Below are positions 16,907 through 25,224 of a DNA stretch of 64,000 bases, one piece after another. Both the position numbers and the translations under genes were made by a program. Source of the stretch: Haloarcula vallismortis ATCC 29715 (lineage in GTDB: Archaea > Halobacteriota > Halobacteria > Halobacteriales > Haloarculaceae); NCBI RefSeq assembly GCF_000337775.1, contig NZ_AOLQ01000021.1, forward strand, positions 81,234 through 145,233, in the 5' to 3' direction. Position 1 is the stretch's first letter. Each line of letters opens with the position of its first letter. Under the pieces are notes generated by a model. That model ran no database searches and was not told the origin of the DNA. It saw only the letters and a list, made by a program, of their open reading frames with translations.

Positions 16907-18346
16907 TCAGGCGCGTTCGTCTTCCGGCAGTTCGTTTTCCATGTACCCGAGGTCGGCGAGATGTGACCGCATGTCATCAGAGAACTCGCCCCGAGCCGTT
17001 CCGTCGATGGACTGCCCCTCAGACTCCAACCACTCCGTGAGTTCGTCCGCTAACCGTTCGTGTGCCTCCGGATACTCCGCAGACACGTCGGTCGTCTCGT
17101 CGGGCAACCGGTACAGTTCTTGAGAGTTGCCATCTAATCGGAGCTTGTACTCCCCGTCGTGGATGACGCTCCGTTCTGTCGTCGACAGGCGGGGGATGCT
17201 CACATCGGCATCGTATGATACGAGCGTCTCCGGGGCGTTGGTCTGGTGGTCCTGTGCGATCGCGTACTCCCGATTCTCGTGTCGGAGGTCGACCCCCTGG
17301 ATGCCGTCGGTGTCTGCACCGGCTACTCCGAGGAGCGTCGCCATTATGTCGCTGTGCTGGACCACGCCCTCGGTTTCGACGTCGAGTCCGTGGGTGACCA
17401 GCGGGACGTTGAGGAGGACATCGTCGAGTATCCACTTGTGGGCCAGCAGTCCGTGTTCGCCGAAGAATTCCCCGTGGTCGGACGTGACGACAACAATGGT
17501 TTCGCCGAAGGGGCCGTTCTGGATGTACTCGACGAACTCGCCAAGCCACTCGTCGACGTATCGGAGTGTCGCATCGTACATCGCGTACAGCGCATCCCAC
17601 TCGTCCTCGGTAAGATCGCAGCCATTGGCGACGATGTCGACCAGTTCGTCGTGAATCCGAAACGCGGTCTCAGACGCGTCCTCCGCCGAGAGGTCGGTGT
17701 TGTCGAGGAACTCGTCCCGGTACGGCAGCGGCGGGGTGTAGGGCCTGTGGGTCTGGTCGTTGTGAATGTACAGAAAGAACGGTTCCTCGCTCTCAAACGA
17801 GGACAGCCACTCCGTTGCGACGGAATCAATGAGATGCGTCCGGGAGTGTTTGGTCAGATCAGTCGTAAACCCAGCCGAGTGTTTCCGAAGCCCAACGAGG
17901 TACTCTATCAGCGATTTCACTCCCACATGCTGGAGTACTGTTCCCGGAAGGTCCGACAACGACGATGGCATGAGGCAGGCGGACTTATCGAACCCTCTGT
18001 CGAGTCCCAGTGCACCGCTGACGAACAGGTTATCGGAGATAAGTCCGGTACGGTAGGACTGGTCCTGAAATCGCTCCGCGACCGTGGTGATTGACGACGG
18101 AATTGCCTGATTCCCGTAGCCGATCTGATGCCGGGACGGATACGTTCCAGTAAGCATCGAACTACTCGACACACGCGTGTAGCGGCCGTGACTGAGACAC
18201 TGGTCGAAGTATCTCCCCTGCTCGTCGGCAGCGAGTCGTTGCAGCGCTGGAGTGGTATCTCGCTCGTACCCACCCATCGTCGTGTGGTCTGCCCGTACGC
18301 TATCTAACGTAAGCCAGACAACATTAGGTGGGTTCGGCGAGTGCAT
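16907..18346 (-). CDS. Sulfatase-fold enzyme with Thr in the nucleophile position
   Basis: The 479-residue protein belongs to the alkaline phosphatase/sulfatase superfamily: NVVWLTLDSVRADH (metal Asp15), SMLTGTYPSRH, FFLYIHNDQTHRPY and VVVTSDHGEFFGEHG. In sulfatases the Cys or Ser that becomes formylglycine lies ten residues before the Gly of LTG; here that position is Thr57 (YTRVSSSSMLTG), which cannot become formylglycine in the usual way. It is therefore more likely a phosphodiesterase or phospho-group transferase, as in Thr-nucleophile members of the superfamily. There is no signal peptide. AT-rich DNA upstream suggests an accessory or transferred region. Confidence 0.82.
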   Translation of the reverse strand: MHSPNPPNVVWLTLDSVRADHTTMGGYERDTTPALQRLAADEQGRYFDQCLSHGRYTRVSSSSMLTGTYPSRHQIGYGNQAIPSSITTVAERFQDQSYRTGLISDNLFVSGALGLDRGFDKSACLMPSSLSDLPGTVLQHVGVKSLIEYLVGLRKHSAGFTTDLTKHSRTHLIDSVATEWLSSFESEEPFFLYIHNDQTHRPYTPPLPYRDEFLDNTDLSAEDASETAFRIHDELVDIVANGCDLTEDEWDALYAMYDATLRYVDEWLGEFVEYIQNGPFGETIVVVTSDHGEFFGEHGLLAHKWILDDVLLNVPLVTHGLDVETEGVVQHSDIMATLLGVAGADTDGIQGVDLRHENREYAIAQDHQTNAPETLVSYDADVSIPRLSTTERSVIHDGEYKLRLDGNSQELYRLPDETTDVSAEYPEAHERLADELTEWLESEGQSIDGTARGEFSDDMRSHLADLGYMENELPEDERA

Positions 18347-18703
18347 AAGCTGTGGTACTATCAGCCAGTTAGCAAACGGCCTGCATTGTTATGTGTGGGA
18401 TTATAATTTAGACGCATGATAAGCAGATGGTAATATATCTCCCCGTATCGATAAACAGACTGTAATGACATCCCTGATGATTCACCTATCGGGGCACAAG
18501 CGACCCACTTTTGTGCAGTTTTCCCCTCCTAATTGTGTACTTGAATCCATATACACTGCGAACAACGGATATTGATGCGGGTGGCTGTCCGTGTCGGCGG
18601 TAGAAAGCAATACGCGAAGTAATCGTAGCGGTGGAAATTCAACATCCATCCGACCACACGACAGTGGTGCGGTCGGTGTATTCCTCGAGTGGTACTGTTC
18701 TAC
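18347..18703. other. AT-rich intergenic region with a GCACAA/TTGTGC hairpin
   Basis: This stretch lacks a convincing ORF and is richer in A and T than the genes. It contains an inverted repeat, GCACAA (18494-18499) and TTGTGC (18511-18516), followed by TTTT, which could be a terminator on the plus strand, although no plus-strand gene precedes it. TATA-like segments (TTATAATTTA near 18410) could serve the sulfatase-fold gene. It may mark an old insertion or deletion. Confidence 0.4.
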
Positions 18704-18859
18704 TTACTCCGGTCGCGGGACGCTGAGGTTCTGCATTTCTGTCTCACAGCGGTCACAGCTCACCGTGGAGAGTTCACTGCAGAGGCGCTTGCCACACTCG
18801 GGACATTCGAACAGCTGTTCGTCGTCGTCGCATGGGGCGGGGTCTGACCACGTTGGCAT
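18704..18859 (-). CDS. Small rubrerythrin-like zinc-ribbon protein (51 aa)
   Basis: On the reverse strand an ATG at 18859 opens a 51-residue frame: MPTWSDPAPCDDDEQLFECP, then ECGKRLCSEL and VSCDRCETEMQNLSVP. CxxC pairs (CPEC, CDRC) predict one zinc ribbon of the type found in small haloarchaeal zinc-finger proteins. It is too short for most gene finders, but its codon bias and cysteine spacing support it; the plus-strand ORF across the same DNA is Ser-rich and a shadow. It may bind metal or interact with nucleic acid; the role is unknown. Confidence 0.75.
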   Translation of the reverse strand: MPTWSDPAPCDDDEQLFECPECGKRLCSELSTVSCDRCETEMQNLSVPRPE

Positions 18860-18948
18860 ACTTGGTACTAATTAGCATTTGTCATGGCATAAACCTTGCT
18901 CATACCGCAATAAATCACAATGACTGTCCAGAGAAGGTGGACGTATGT

Positions 18949-19980
18949 TCACTCAAGAACGTGAACGTGCCTGACAAGTGAACGGTGGACTCGCCGCCGG
19001 AAGTAGTCGGTGACGGTCCAGCCCGCGCCGACGGCAGCCTCCCGCCAGTCGCGGTCGGCGACCAGTACGCACCGCCCTGCAACGCGACTGGCTTCGCCGA
19101 GTGCACCAGAAACGAGGGGTGCCAACTCCCCCTCGATACGGGACTGGCGGCCATAGGGAGCGTCGAAGACGACGGCATCGACAGCGTCGCCGGCTACCGG
19201 CAGGGCGGACGCATCGGAGCGGACCACTCCCCAGTCGCCCGGCTCGGGATAGGCATCTCTGTCAGGGTGGCCATCCCCGTCGAGCGCGTATTTGAGGTTC
19301 TCGCGCGTCCCCGAGACCATCTTTTCCTGTGCATCGCCGCCGACCACGTCGGCCCCGACCAGCCCCGCCTCTAGCAGGAGGCCGCCGGTGCCACACATCG
19401 GGTCCAGTACCGTGGTATCCGGCCCTGCTCCGGCGATGTTGACCAGCGCGCGGGCTTCGAGCGGGTCCATGCTGCCGGGCTGGAAGAACGGCCGGTCCGT
19501 TGGCTGTCTCTGGCCGAAGTCCCGCACGCTCTCGGCGGCGAGCCAGCCCAGCGCACAGCAGGCCTCGCCGGTTCCACCCTCCTCGTCGCCGGCAGGGTCC
19601 GAGAGGTAGGCATACAGGACGTGGTCGGGGTCGTCGAGGTCGACGGCAAAGTCGCGGTCGGTGAGCACGCCGCCCAGCGTCCGCTCGGCCTGTTGGGTGT
19701 CGATGCCGGTGCTCGCTCGCACGTCGACCGCCCGCACGGCGACGCTCCCCTCACGGTCGATGGTCGCAGCCGACAGCAACGCCGCGGCGCTCTCGATGTC
19801 TGGGTCGGTGGTTCCGAGCAGGTCACAGGCCCGATGGGTGAACGCGAGGTGGCGAACGCGGTCGCTGATGCCCCGTGCTGTCGCCAGTCCGGGCGCGAGG
19901 GTGTCGACGGCGCTCGCGGCGCTTGCGGCTTCCCGCCGCGCGAACGCGTCGTCTTGCCCGCCGAGTTCGAGGACGTACAC
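18949..19980 (-). CDS. tRNA (guanine(10)-N2)-dimethyltransferase-like methyltransferase
   Basis: The 343-residue protein starts VYVLELGGQDDAFARREA, the usual family beginning, from a GTG at 19980. The longer frame from 20166 was rejected, since it runs through the divergent gene starting at 20068. It has a THUMP-like N-terminal half, then FFQPGSMDPLEARALVNIAG, the SAM motif LDPMCGTGGLLLEAGLVG, and the catalytic FDAPYGRQS, a D/N-PPY variant. This matches archaeal TIGR01177 enzymes (Trm-G10) that methylate G10 of tRNAs, which stabilises the L-shape of the tRNA. Confidence 0.88.
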   Translation of the reverse strand: MYVLELGGQDDAFARREAASAASAVDTLAPGLATARGISDRVRHLAFTHRACDLLGTTDPDIESAAALLSAATIDREGSVAVRAVDVRASTGIDTQQAERTLGGVLTDRDFAVDLDDPDHVLYAYLSDPAGDEEGGTGEACCALGWLAAESVRDFGQRQPTDRPFFQPGSMDPLEARALVNIAGAGPDTTVLDPMCGTGGLLLEAGLVGADVVGGDAQEKMVSGTRENLKYALDGDGHPDRDAYPEPGDWGVVRSDASALPVAGDAVDAVVFDAPYGRQSRIEGELAPLVSGALGEASRVAGRCVLVADRDWREAAVGAGWTVTDYFRRRVHRSLVRHVHVLE

Positions 19981-20067
19981 GCCCGAGCGGTGTGGGCGAG
20001 CGGCTATGAGCGTGCCGGTCCCGCCCGGGAACAAAACGCACAAGCGAGCGGCCGCCGAACCCCGGGT

Positions 20068-20457
20068 ATGCTCCAGTCCGGGTTCTCCAGCCTGACCGGC
20101 GGTGGTATCCTCGCGGTCCTCGTGACCGTCCTCGTCACCTGGCTCTTTTACGCTGTCACGCTCCACCTGGCTGCGACGTTTTTCATCGGTGACGTGCCGA
20201 GCCAGCTCGCCGCGAAAGCGGCTCTCGCACCGGCACTCGTCTCCTTGGTCCTCCAGCGCTGGGGAATCGAATCCGGCGTCGTCTCGGCCGACCTCGGCGT
20301 TGCCGTCGTCCTGTTTCTCACTCTCGTCGCCGACGGTATCGCCATCAGCGTCTCCTACCGACTATCGACCCGCTCGACGGCCCCGCTCGTCGCGTTACAC
20401 CTGGCGTTTGCGGCGGTACTCGGGTTCGCGCTGAACAACATCTTCATGTTCTTTTGA
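20068..20457 (+). CDS. Membrane protein with four helices (129 aa), function unknown
   Basis: The ATG at 20068 opens a 129-residue frame: MLQSGFSSLTGGGILAVLVT, then TWLFYAVTLHLAATFFIG, LAPALVSLVLQRW, GVAVVLFLTLVADGIAISV, and a final ALHLAFAAVLGFALNNIFMF. About four membrane helices are predicted. The gene is divergent from the methyltransferase, 87 bases apart. The longer plus-strand ORF from 19621 covers the opposite strand of that enzyme and is a shadow. The family was not recognised. Confidence 0.72.
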   Translation: MLQSGFSSLTGGGILAVLVTVLVTWLFYAVTLHLAATFFIGDVPSQLAAKAALAPALVSLVLQRWGIESGVVSADLGVAVVLFLTLVADGIAISVSYRLSTRSTAPLVALHLAFAAVLGFALNNIFMFF

Positions 20458-20496
20458 GCGGGGAGCGCGCGCGAGGAGACGGATAATAAAAAGAGA

Positions 20497-21345
20497 CTAC
20501 TCGACCAGCCGCTCGATCTCCGTCACGAGAATATCGCTCGCGCCCACGTCCTTGAGCGAGCTGATGGTTTCGAAGACGGCCCGCTCCTCGACGACGGCGT
20601 GAACGGCGAGCTGGTCTGAGCCGGCGATGTCCATCACTGTTGGGCCGCCCATCCCCGGAAGTACGTCTTTCACGTCATCGAGGGCGCTCTCGGGAGCGTT
20701 CATCATCAGATAGCGTTTGTCTTCGGCGGCGAGGACGGAGCCGAGCGCGGTGTCGACCTGCTTCACCTTCTCGTCGTCGGCAGTGTCCTCGCGGGCGAAC
20801 AGGCGGACGGAGCTTTCGAGCACCTCGTCGACGACGGCCAATCTGTTCATCCGGAGCGTGGTCCCGGTCGAGGTGATGTCGACGATGCCGTCGGCGATGT
20901 CGACGTGCGGGGTCAGTTCTGTCGCGCCGGACACCTCTGTCACATCCACGTCGACATCGACCCGGTCGAAGTACTGCCGGGTGATTGTGGGGAACTCCGT
21001 GGCGATACGGCCCCCTTCGAAGTCGTAAACGGTCTCGATGTCGCTGTCCTCCGGCGCGGCGAGGACGAGACGACAGCGGCCGAAATCCAGATCGCGGAGC
21101 TCGACGAGGTCGTCAGTATCGGACTCCCGAACCTGGTCGAGGCCGGTGATGCCTACGTCGGCAGCCCCGTCTGCGACGTACTCGGGGATATCGGCGGCAC
21201 GGGCGTACAGGACAGTTACGTCCGGGTCGACTGTCTCGGCGTGCAGTTGGCGGTCGGCCCCGTCGACCAGATGGAGGCCGGCCCGTTCGAGCAGTTCCTC
21301 GCTTGGTTCGTGCAGGCGGCCCTTGTTGGGGACGGCGATTCGCAT
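20497..21345 (-). CDS. hisG: ATP phosphoribosyltransferase (long form)
   Basis: The 282-residue protein starts [20 protein letters not shown] and contains [24 protein letters not shown], and [17 protein letters not shown], the hallmarks of HisG. The last 75 residues ([13 protein letters not shown], then [18 protein letters not shown]) are the ACT-like regulatory domain of the long form, which is feedback-inhibited by histidine. It condenses ATP with PRPP in the first step of histidine synthesis. It stands apart from other his genes here. Confidence 0.96.
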   Translation of the reverse strand: MRIAVPNKGRLHEPSEELLERAGLHLVDGADRQLHAETVDPDVTVLYARAADIPEYVADGAADVGITGLDQVRESDTDDLVELRDLDFGRCRLVLAAPEDSDIETVYDFEGGRIATEFPTITRQYFDRVDVDVDVTEVSGATELTPHVDIADGIVDITSTGTTLRMNRLAVVDEVLESSVRLFAREDTADDEKVKQVDTALGSVLAAEDKRYLMMNAPESALDDVKDVLPGMGGPTVMDIAGSDQLAVHAVVEERAVFETISSLKDVGASDILVTEIERLVE

Positions 21346-21414
21346 ACGTCTACTGGCAGGCCGTGGGGCAACTGTCTTTCCCCTCGGGCCGGCCGGGGCC
21401 TGTTGGCAGAGCCG

Positions 21415-22620
21415 TTACAGGCGATCCCGGCGTGGGAGGACAACGAAGGTAGCCCCAGCCAGCAGTGTCAGGCCAGCGAGACCGTAGAACGCGACGGCAA
21501 ACAGGTTTCGGTCGGCGAGCAGGCCAACAGCGGTCGAGCCCAGCGAACTGATCGCGAAGAAGCCGGTCCGGAGCAGTCCCCAGCCGGTTCCTTCGGCGGT
21601 CTCAGGCAGCGTGTCGACGATGTAGGCGTTGGCCAGCGGGCCGACGCTCATCCGAACTCCAATGAGACCGGAGACGACGGCCAACGGTATCACGCCGTGG
21701 ACGGACGGAATAAGTACGAGTGGCACGGTACTGACGAGCGCAACAGCGGTCAGGACACTGGGCGTGCCGTACCGGTCGGCGAGCCGGCCAGTGACCGTCT
21801 GTGAGAGTGCGCCACCGACGAATAGCACCGAGAGCAGCGCCCCGGCGGTCCCCTGTGAGAGGTCCCGGACCGTGACTAGATACGTAGTGAGAAACGCTGT
21901 CACGGCCTGAAAGGCGAACAGCATCAGTGTCTTGCCCGAAACCGACAGCACGAGCCGGCGGTTGCGAAAGCCGGCGAGCACTGTTCGGAGGTCCCGCCGG
22001 AGGCTCCGCTCGGACTCGACGGTCGGACGGTCCGAGACTGAGAGCCAGAGTGCGACGGCGACAAGCATGAAAAGCGGCGCGGCGCTGGCAAGCGCCAGTC
22101 GCCAGCCGTAGCGGGTCGTGACGAACGCGGCGACGGCAGGAAGTGCCGCCGCTCCGAGGGAGCCGGCGGCCATCACGATACCGAAGGCGGTCCCCTCGCG
22201 GGCGTCGAACGTCCGTGAGAGCGCGGTCCCGCGTGTCGGGCCGTACAGCCCCGTCCCGAACCCGAACGCGCCTGTTGCGATGAGAAACAGCGAGAACACT
22301 GGTGCGAAGAAGTAGCCAAGCAGTCCGACGCCCGAAAGCAACGCTGCTGCCACCAGCAGTGTCCGTTCCCCGATTCGGTCGATTAGCACCCCGGCGGGAA
22401 ACTGCACTGCTGCGTACGTGAGCCAGAGTACCGTGACCGCCAGCCCTGCCTGTGCGTTCGAGATGACGAACTCCTCCCGTATCGTCGGCAACACCGCAGG
22501 CACGACAAACCGCATCCCGAGAACGAGGAACCAGCCGGCAGCGACGGCAAGCAGCATTCGGGCTGGGCTACCGTGTCGCATCGCGCTGACTCGCTGTCGG
22601 AGTTGCTCTGCCGCCGCCAT
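21415..22620 (-). CDS. MFS transporter
   Basis: The 401-residue protein has about 12 hydrophobic helices. The first contains AVAAGWFLVLGMRFVVPAVL; the loop GVLIDRIGERTLL is a variant of the MFS A-motif and is repeated in the second half as GRLADRYGTPSVL. The substrate is unknown. The ATG at 22620 (MAAAEQLRQRVSAMRHG) is chosen; the ORF continues upstream into Arg/Ser-rich sequence that overlaps promoter DNA of the divergent deaminase and is not protein-like. It lies downstream of hisG's promoter side with a 69-base gap. Confidence 0.88.
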   Translation of the reverse strand: MAAAEQLRQRVSAMRHGSPARMLLAVAAGWFLVLGMRFVVPAVLPTIREEFVISNAQAGLAVTVLWLTYAAVQFPAGVLIDRIGERTLLVAAALLSGVGLLGYFFAPVFSLFLIATGAFGFGTGLYGPTRGTALSRTFDAREGTAFGIVMAAGSLGAAALPAVAAFVTTRYGWRLALASAAPLFMLVAVALWLSVSDRPTVESERSLRRDLRTVLAGFRNRRLVLSVSGKTLMLFAFQAVTAFLTTYLVTVRDLSQGTAGALLSVLFVGGALSQTVTGRLADRYGTPSVLTAVALVSTVPLVLIPSVHGVIPLAVVSGLIGVRMSVGPLANAYIVDTLPETAEGTGWGLLRTGFFAISSLGSTAVGLLADRNLFAVAFYGLAGLTLLAGATFVVLPRRDRL

Positions 22621-22771
22621 TCTCTTGCCCTCCCGAACGCGCCGGAGGGGAAAGACCCCTACGGAACAGGCACCGTCTCGGCGGTCAGCTCGCTGTATCG
22701 GTGTGGCAGTACGCCACACAGCGGCGCTGTGGACCCGGCGAACTAAGACCCGCGGTTGCGAAGCCACTGCC

Positions 22772-24070
22772 ATGAGTGAACTCCTCGTCACCGGCGGGCA
22801 GGTTCTCCGCCCGGACCTGACTGTCGAGCGTGCGGACGTACTGGTTTCACAGGACAGCGGCGACATCGTGGCAGTCGACGAACCGGGTGCGCTGGACGGT
22901 GACGACGAACTCGACGCCAGCGGCGGCTTGGTCATCCCTGGACTGGTCAACGCTCACACCCACGTCGCGATGACGCTGTTGCGGGGCCTCGCTGACGACA
23001 AACCGCTCGATGCGTGGCTGCAGGAGGATGTCTGGCCTGTCGAGGCTGAACTGACCGCCGAAGACATCCGCGCCGGGGCAGAACTCGGGCTGATCGAAAT
23101 GATTCGGTCGGGGACGACAGCGTTGTCGGATATGTATTTCGAGGTCGAAGAAATCGCAGACGCCGTCGATCAGGCCGGGATGCGGGCAGTTCTGGGCTTT
23201 ACCGCGGTCACCGTCGGTAAAGACGACGAGGCCGCGCGGTCTGACCTCCGGGAGAGCCTCGACGTAGCTCGGAAACTCGATGGTGCGGCTGACGGCCGGA
23301 TTCGGACGACGTTCCAGCCGCACTCGCTCACGACCGTCGGCGAGGACTACCTCCGTGAGTTCGTCCCAGAGGCTCTTTCCGATGATCTTTCGATTCACCT
23401 GCACGCCAACGAAACGCGCGACGAGGTGACGCCCATCGTCGACGAGCACGGCCAGCGTCCGCTCGCCTACGCCGACGACATCGGCCTGCTCGACGGCGAC
23501 ACCTACGTGGCCCACGGCGTCCACGTCGACGACAGTGAAATCGACCTGCTGGCCGAGACCGGCACCGGCGTCGCCCACTGTCCGGCCTCGAATATGAAAC
23601 TCGCCAGCGGAATGGCTCCCGTTCAGGACCTGCTTGACGCCGGCGTCACCGTGGGTATCGGAACCGACGGCGCGGCCTCGAACAACGACCTCGACATGTT
23701 CGACGAGATGCGCGATGCAGCGATGATCGGCAAACTCGCAGCCGACGATGCCAGCGCGGTCGACGCCGGGACAGTCGTGGAAATGGCAACACAAAACGGC
23801 GCGGACCTGCTCGGCTTCGACAGCGGCCGTCTCGAAGCCGGCACGAACGCCGACCTGGCGGTCATCGACCTCGACGCGCCGCACCTGACGCCCGCCCACG
23901 ACCTCGTCTCGCATCTGGCCTATGCCGTCCACGGGAGCGACGTGCGCCATACGGTCTGTGACGGCGAGGTCCTCATGCGGGACCGCTCGGTCGAGGTGTT
24001 CAACGAACGGGCCGTCCGCGACCGCGCGAGCGAGCACGCGGCCGCGCTGGTCGAACGAGCTAGCGACTGA
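22772..24070 (+). CDS. mtaD: Amidohydrolase, 5'-methylthioadenosine/S-adenosylhomocysteine deaminase type
   Basis: The 432-residue protein carries the zinc motif NAHTHVAMTLLRGLADD, the region PLDAWLQEDVWPVEAELT, the histidine segment IHLHANETRDEV, HGVHVDD and GIGTDGAASNNDLDMFDEM. These match MTA/SAH deaminases (TrzA/AtzA branch), which convert SAH to S-inosylhomocysteine or MTA to MTI. The S-adenosylhomocysteine hydrolase gene ahcY lies 1.2 kb downstream on the same strand, so both enzymes may clear SAH. It is divergent from the MFS gene. Confidence 0.88.
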   Translation: MSELLVTGGQVLRPDLTVERADVLVSQDSGDIVAVDEPGALDGDDELDASGGLVIPGLVNAHTHVAMTLLRGLADDKPLDAWLQEDVWPVEAELTAEDIRAGAELGLIEMIRSGTTALSDMYFEVEEIADAVDQAGMRAVLGFTAVTVGKDDEAARSDLRESLDVARKLDGAADGRIRTTFQPHSLTTVGEDYLREFVPEALSDDLSIHLHANETRDEVTPIVDEHGQRPLAYADDIGLLDGDTYVAHGVHVDDSEIDLLAETGTGVAHCPASNMKLASGMAPVQDLLDAGVTVGIGTDGAASNNDLDMFDEMRDAAMIGKLAADDASAVDAGTVVEMATQNGADLLGFDSGRLEAGTNADLAVIDLDAPHLTPAHDLVSHLAYAVHGSDVRHTVCDGEVLMRDRSVEVFNERAVRDRASEHAAALVERASD

Positions 24071-24208
24071 GTGTGCGGAATAAACGCTGAGAGCTGTCTT
24101 TAAACGGTATAACTATTTCTCAGTGGGTGTTTTTAATCCCGCAAACGGCCTGAACGAGATGAACGGGAGAGGGTGTTTATCGCTCTCTCGGCGAACGTAC
24201 CGGGTACG

Positions 24209-25180
24209 ATGCGCACCAAACTCTTCGCACTGTACGCCGCTGTCGGACTGGCGCTACTGGCCGTCGGTCCGGGTCTGGCGGCCGCTGCGGACTCGGCCGG
24301 CAACACCAGCGCAGGGAATACCCTCGCGGTCGGTATCTCGCAGGCCGACGACGGCAGCGCGACGGTATCGGTCACACAGAACGAGACGGGCGTCGAGAAC
24401 GCCTCGGTCGCGGTGGAGACCGCTGGCAACGCTTCCTATGCCGGAACTGGCAACTACACCGCCGACAGCAACGGGACGGTCGGACTACCCGCCCCCGAGC
24501 AGAATGTCACGGTCGACGTGACCGCGACAGTCGACAATCACACCGCGACGACGACGGCGGACCTGACCGTCGCACCCGAGAACGTCACCGAGTTCGACAC
24601 CTTCGGACTCGAAGTATCGGCCTATGTCAGCGACCTGCTGAGCGACGAGAACCGGACCGGTGGCATCGGCCCGGCCGTCGCCAGCTTCGTGACGGCGAAC
24701 AACCCCGGCAACGCGCCGGACCACGCCGGCCCGCCCGCACACGTCACCGGTGAGAACGAGAGCGCGAACGAAACCCATCCCAGCGAGCGACAGGGGCCGC
24801 CAGCCGACATTTTCGGTGACGATGCCAACGAGACCGCAGACGAGAACGAAACAGACGACCGACGCGGCCCGCCCGAGGATGCTGGTCCGCCTGCGGACCG
24901 CGGTCCGGACCGCGATGACGACGACAACGAAACTGCAGACGAGAACGAAACAGACGACGACCGCCGTGGCCCGCCTGAAGACGCTGGCCCACCCGCGGAC
25001 CGCGATGACGACGACTCGGAGACCGAAACCGAAGACAACGAGACCGAGGAATCGGAAGACGAGTCTGGGGACGCGGATGAGCAAGACGACGATGACGATA
25101 GCGACGATGATGACGATGACGACGACGGCGACCGCGGCCGACCGGACGACGCCGGCCCGCCGGACGACCGCGGTAACTGA
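24209..25180 (+). CDS. Secreted acidic protein with Asn-rich and GPP-x-DAGPP repeats
   Basis: The 323-residue protein begins with a Sec signal peptide (MRTKLFALYAAVGLALLAVG, then PGLAAAADS). The next 120 residues form a domain with many N-x-S/T sequons (NTS, NES, NAS, NYT), likely N-glycosylation sites. The last 130 residues are extremely acidic, with a 33-residue unit (NETADENETDD... GPPEDAGPPADR...) present nearly twice and a third shorter GPPDDAGPPDDR at the end. There is no C-terminal membrane helix, so it is probably released or surface-bound. It looks like a haloarchaeal surface or matrix protein; function is unknown. Confidence 0.72.
   Translation: MRTKLFALYAAVGLALLAVGPGLAAAADSAGNTSAGNTLAVGISQADDGSATVSVTQNETGVENASVAVETAGNASYAGTGNYTADSNGTVGLPAPEQNVTVDVTATVDNHTATTTADLTVAPENVTEFDTFGLEVSAYVSDLLSDENRTGGIGPAVASFVTANNPGNAPDHAGPPAHVTGENESANETHPSERQGPPADIFGDDANETADENETDDRRGPPEDAGPPADRGPDRDDDDNETADENETDDDRRGPPEDAGPPADRDDDDSETETEDNETEESEDESGDADEQDDDDDSDDDDDDDDGDRGRPDDAGPPDDRGN
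24827..25009 (+). repeat. 99-base tandem repeat in the secreted protein gene
   Basis: The AACGA-(A/G)-AC-(C/T)-GCAGACGAG motif starts at 24827 and again at 24926, a period of 99 bases or 33 residues. The second unit is incomplete. Several synonymous differences between the copies show the protein sequence is under selection or that the duplication is old. Confidence 0.6.
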
Positions 25181-25224
25181 ACCGCTTCGGTAGCGTTTTA
25201 GGCGTTCTCTTCCTCTATCGCGAC

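Noticed and set aside
16907..18346. Calling this a standard sulfatase
   Set aside because: Thr sits at the formylglycine position, so sulfatase chemistry cannot be assumed.
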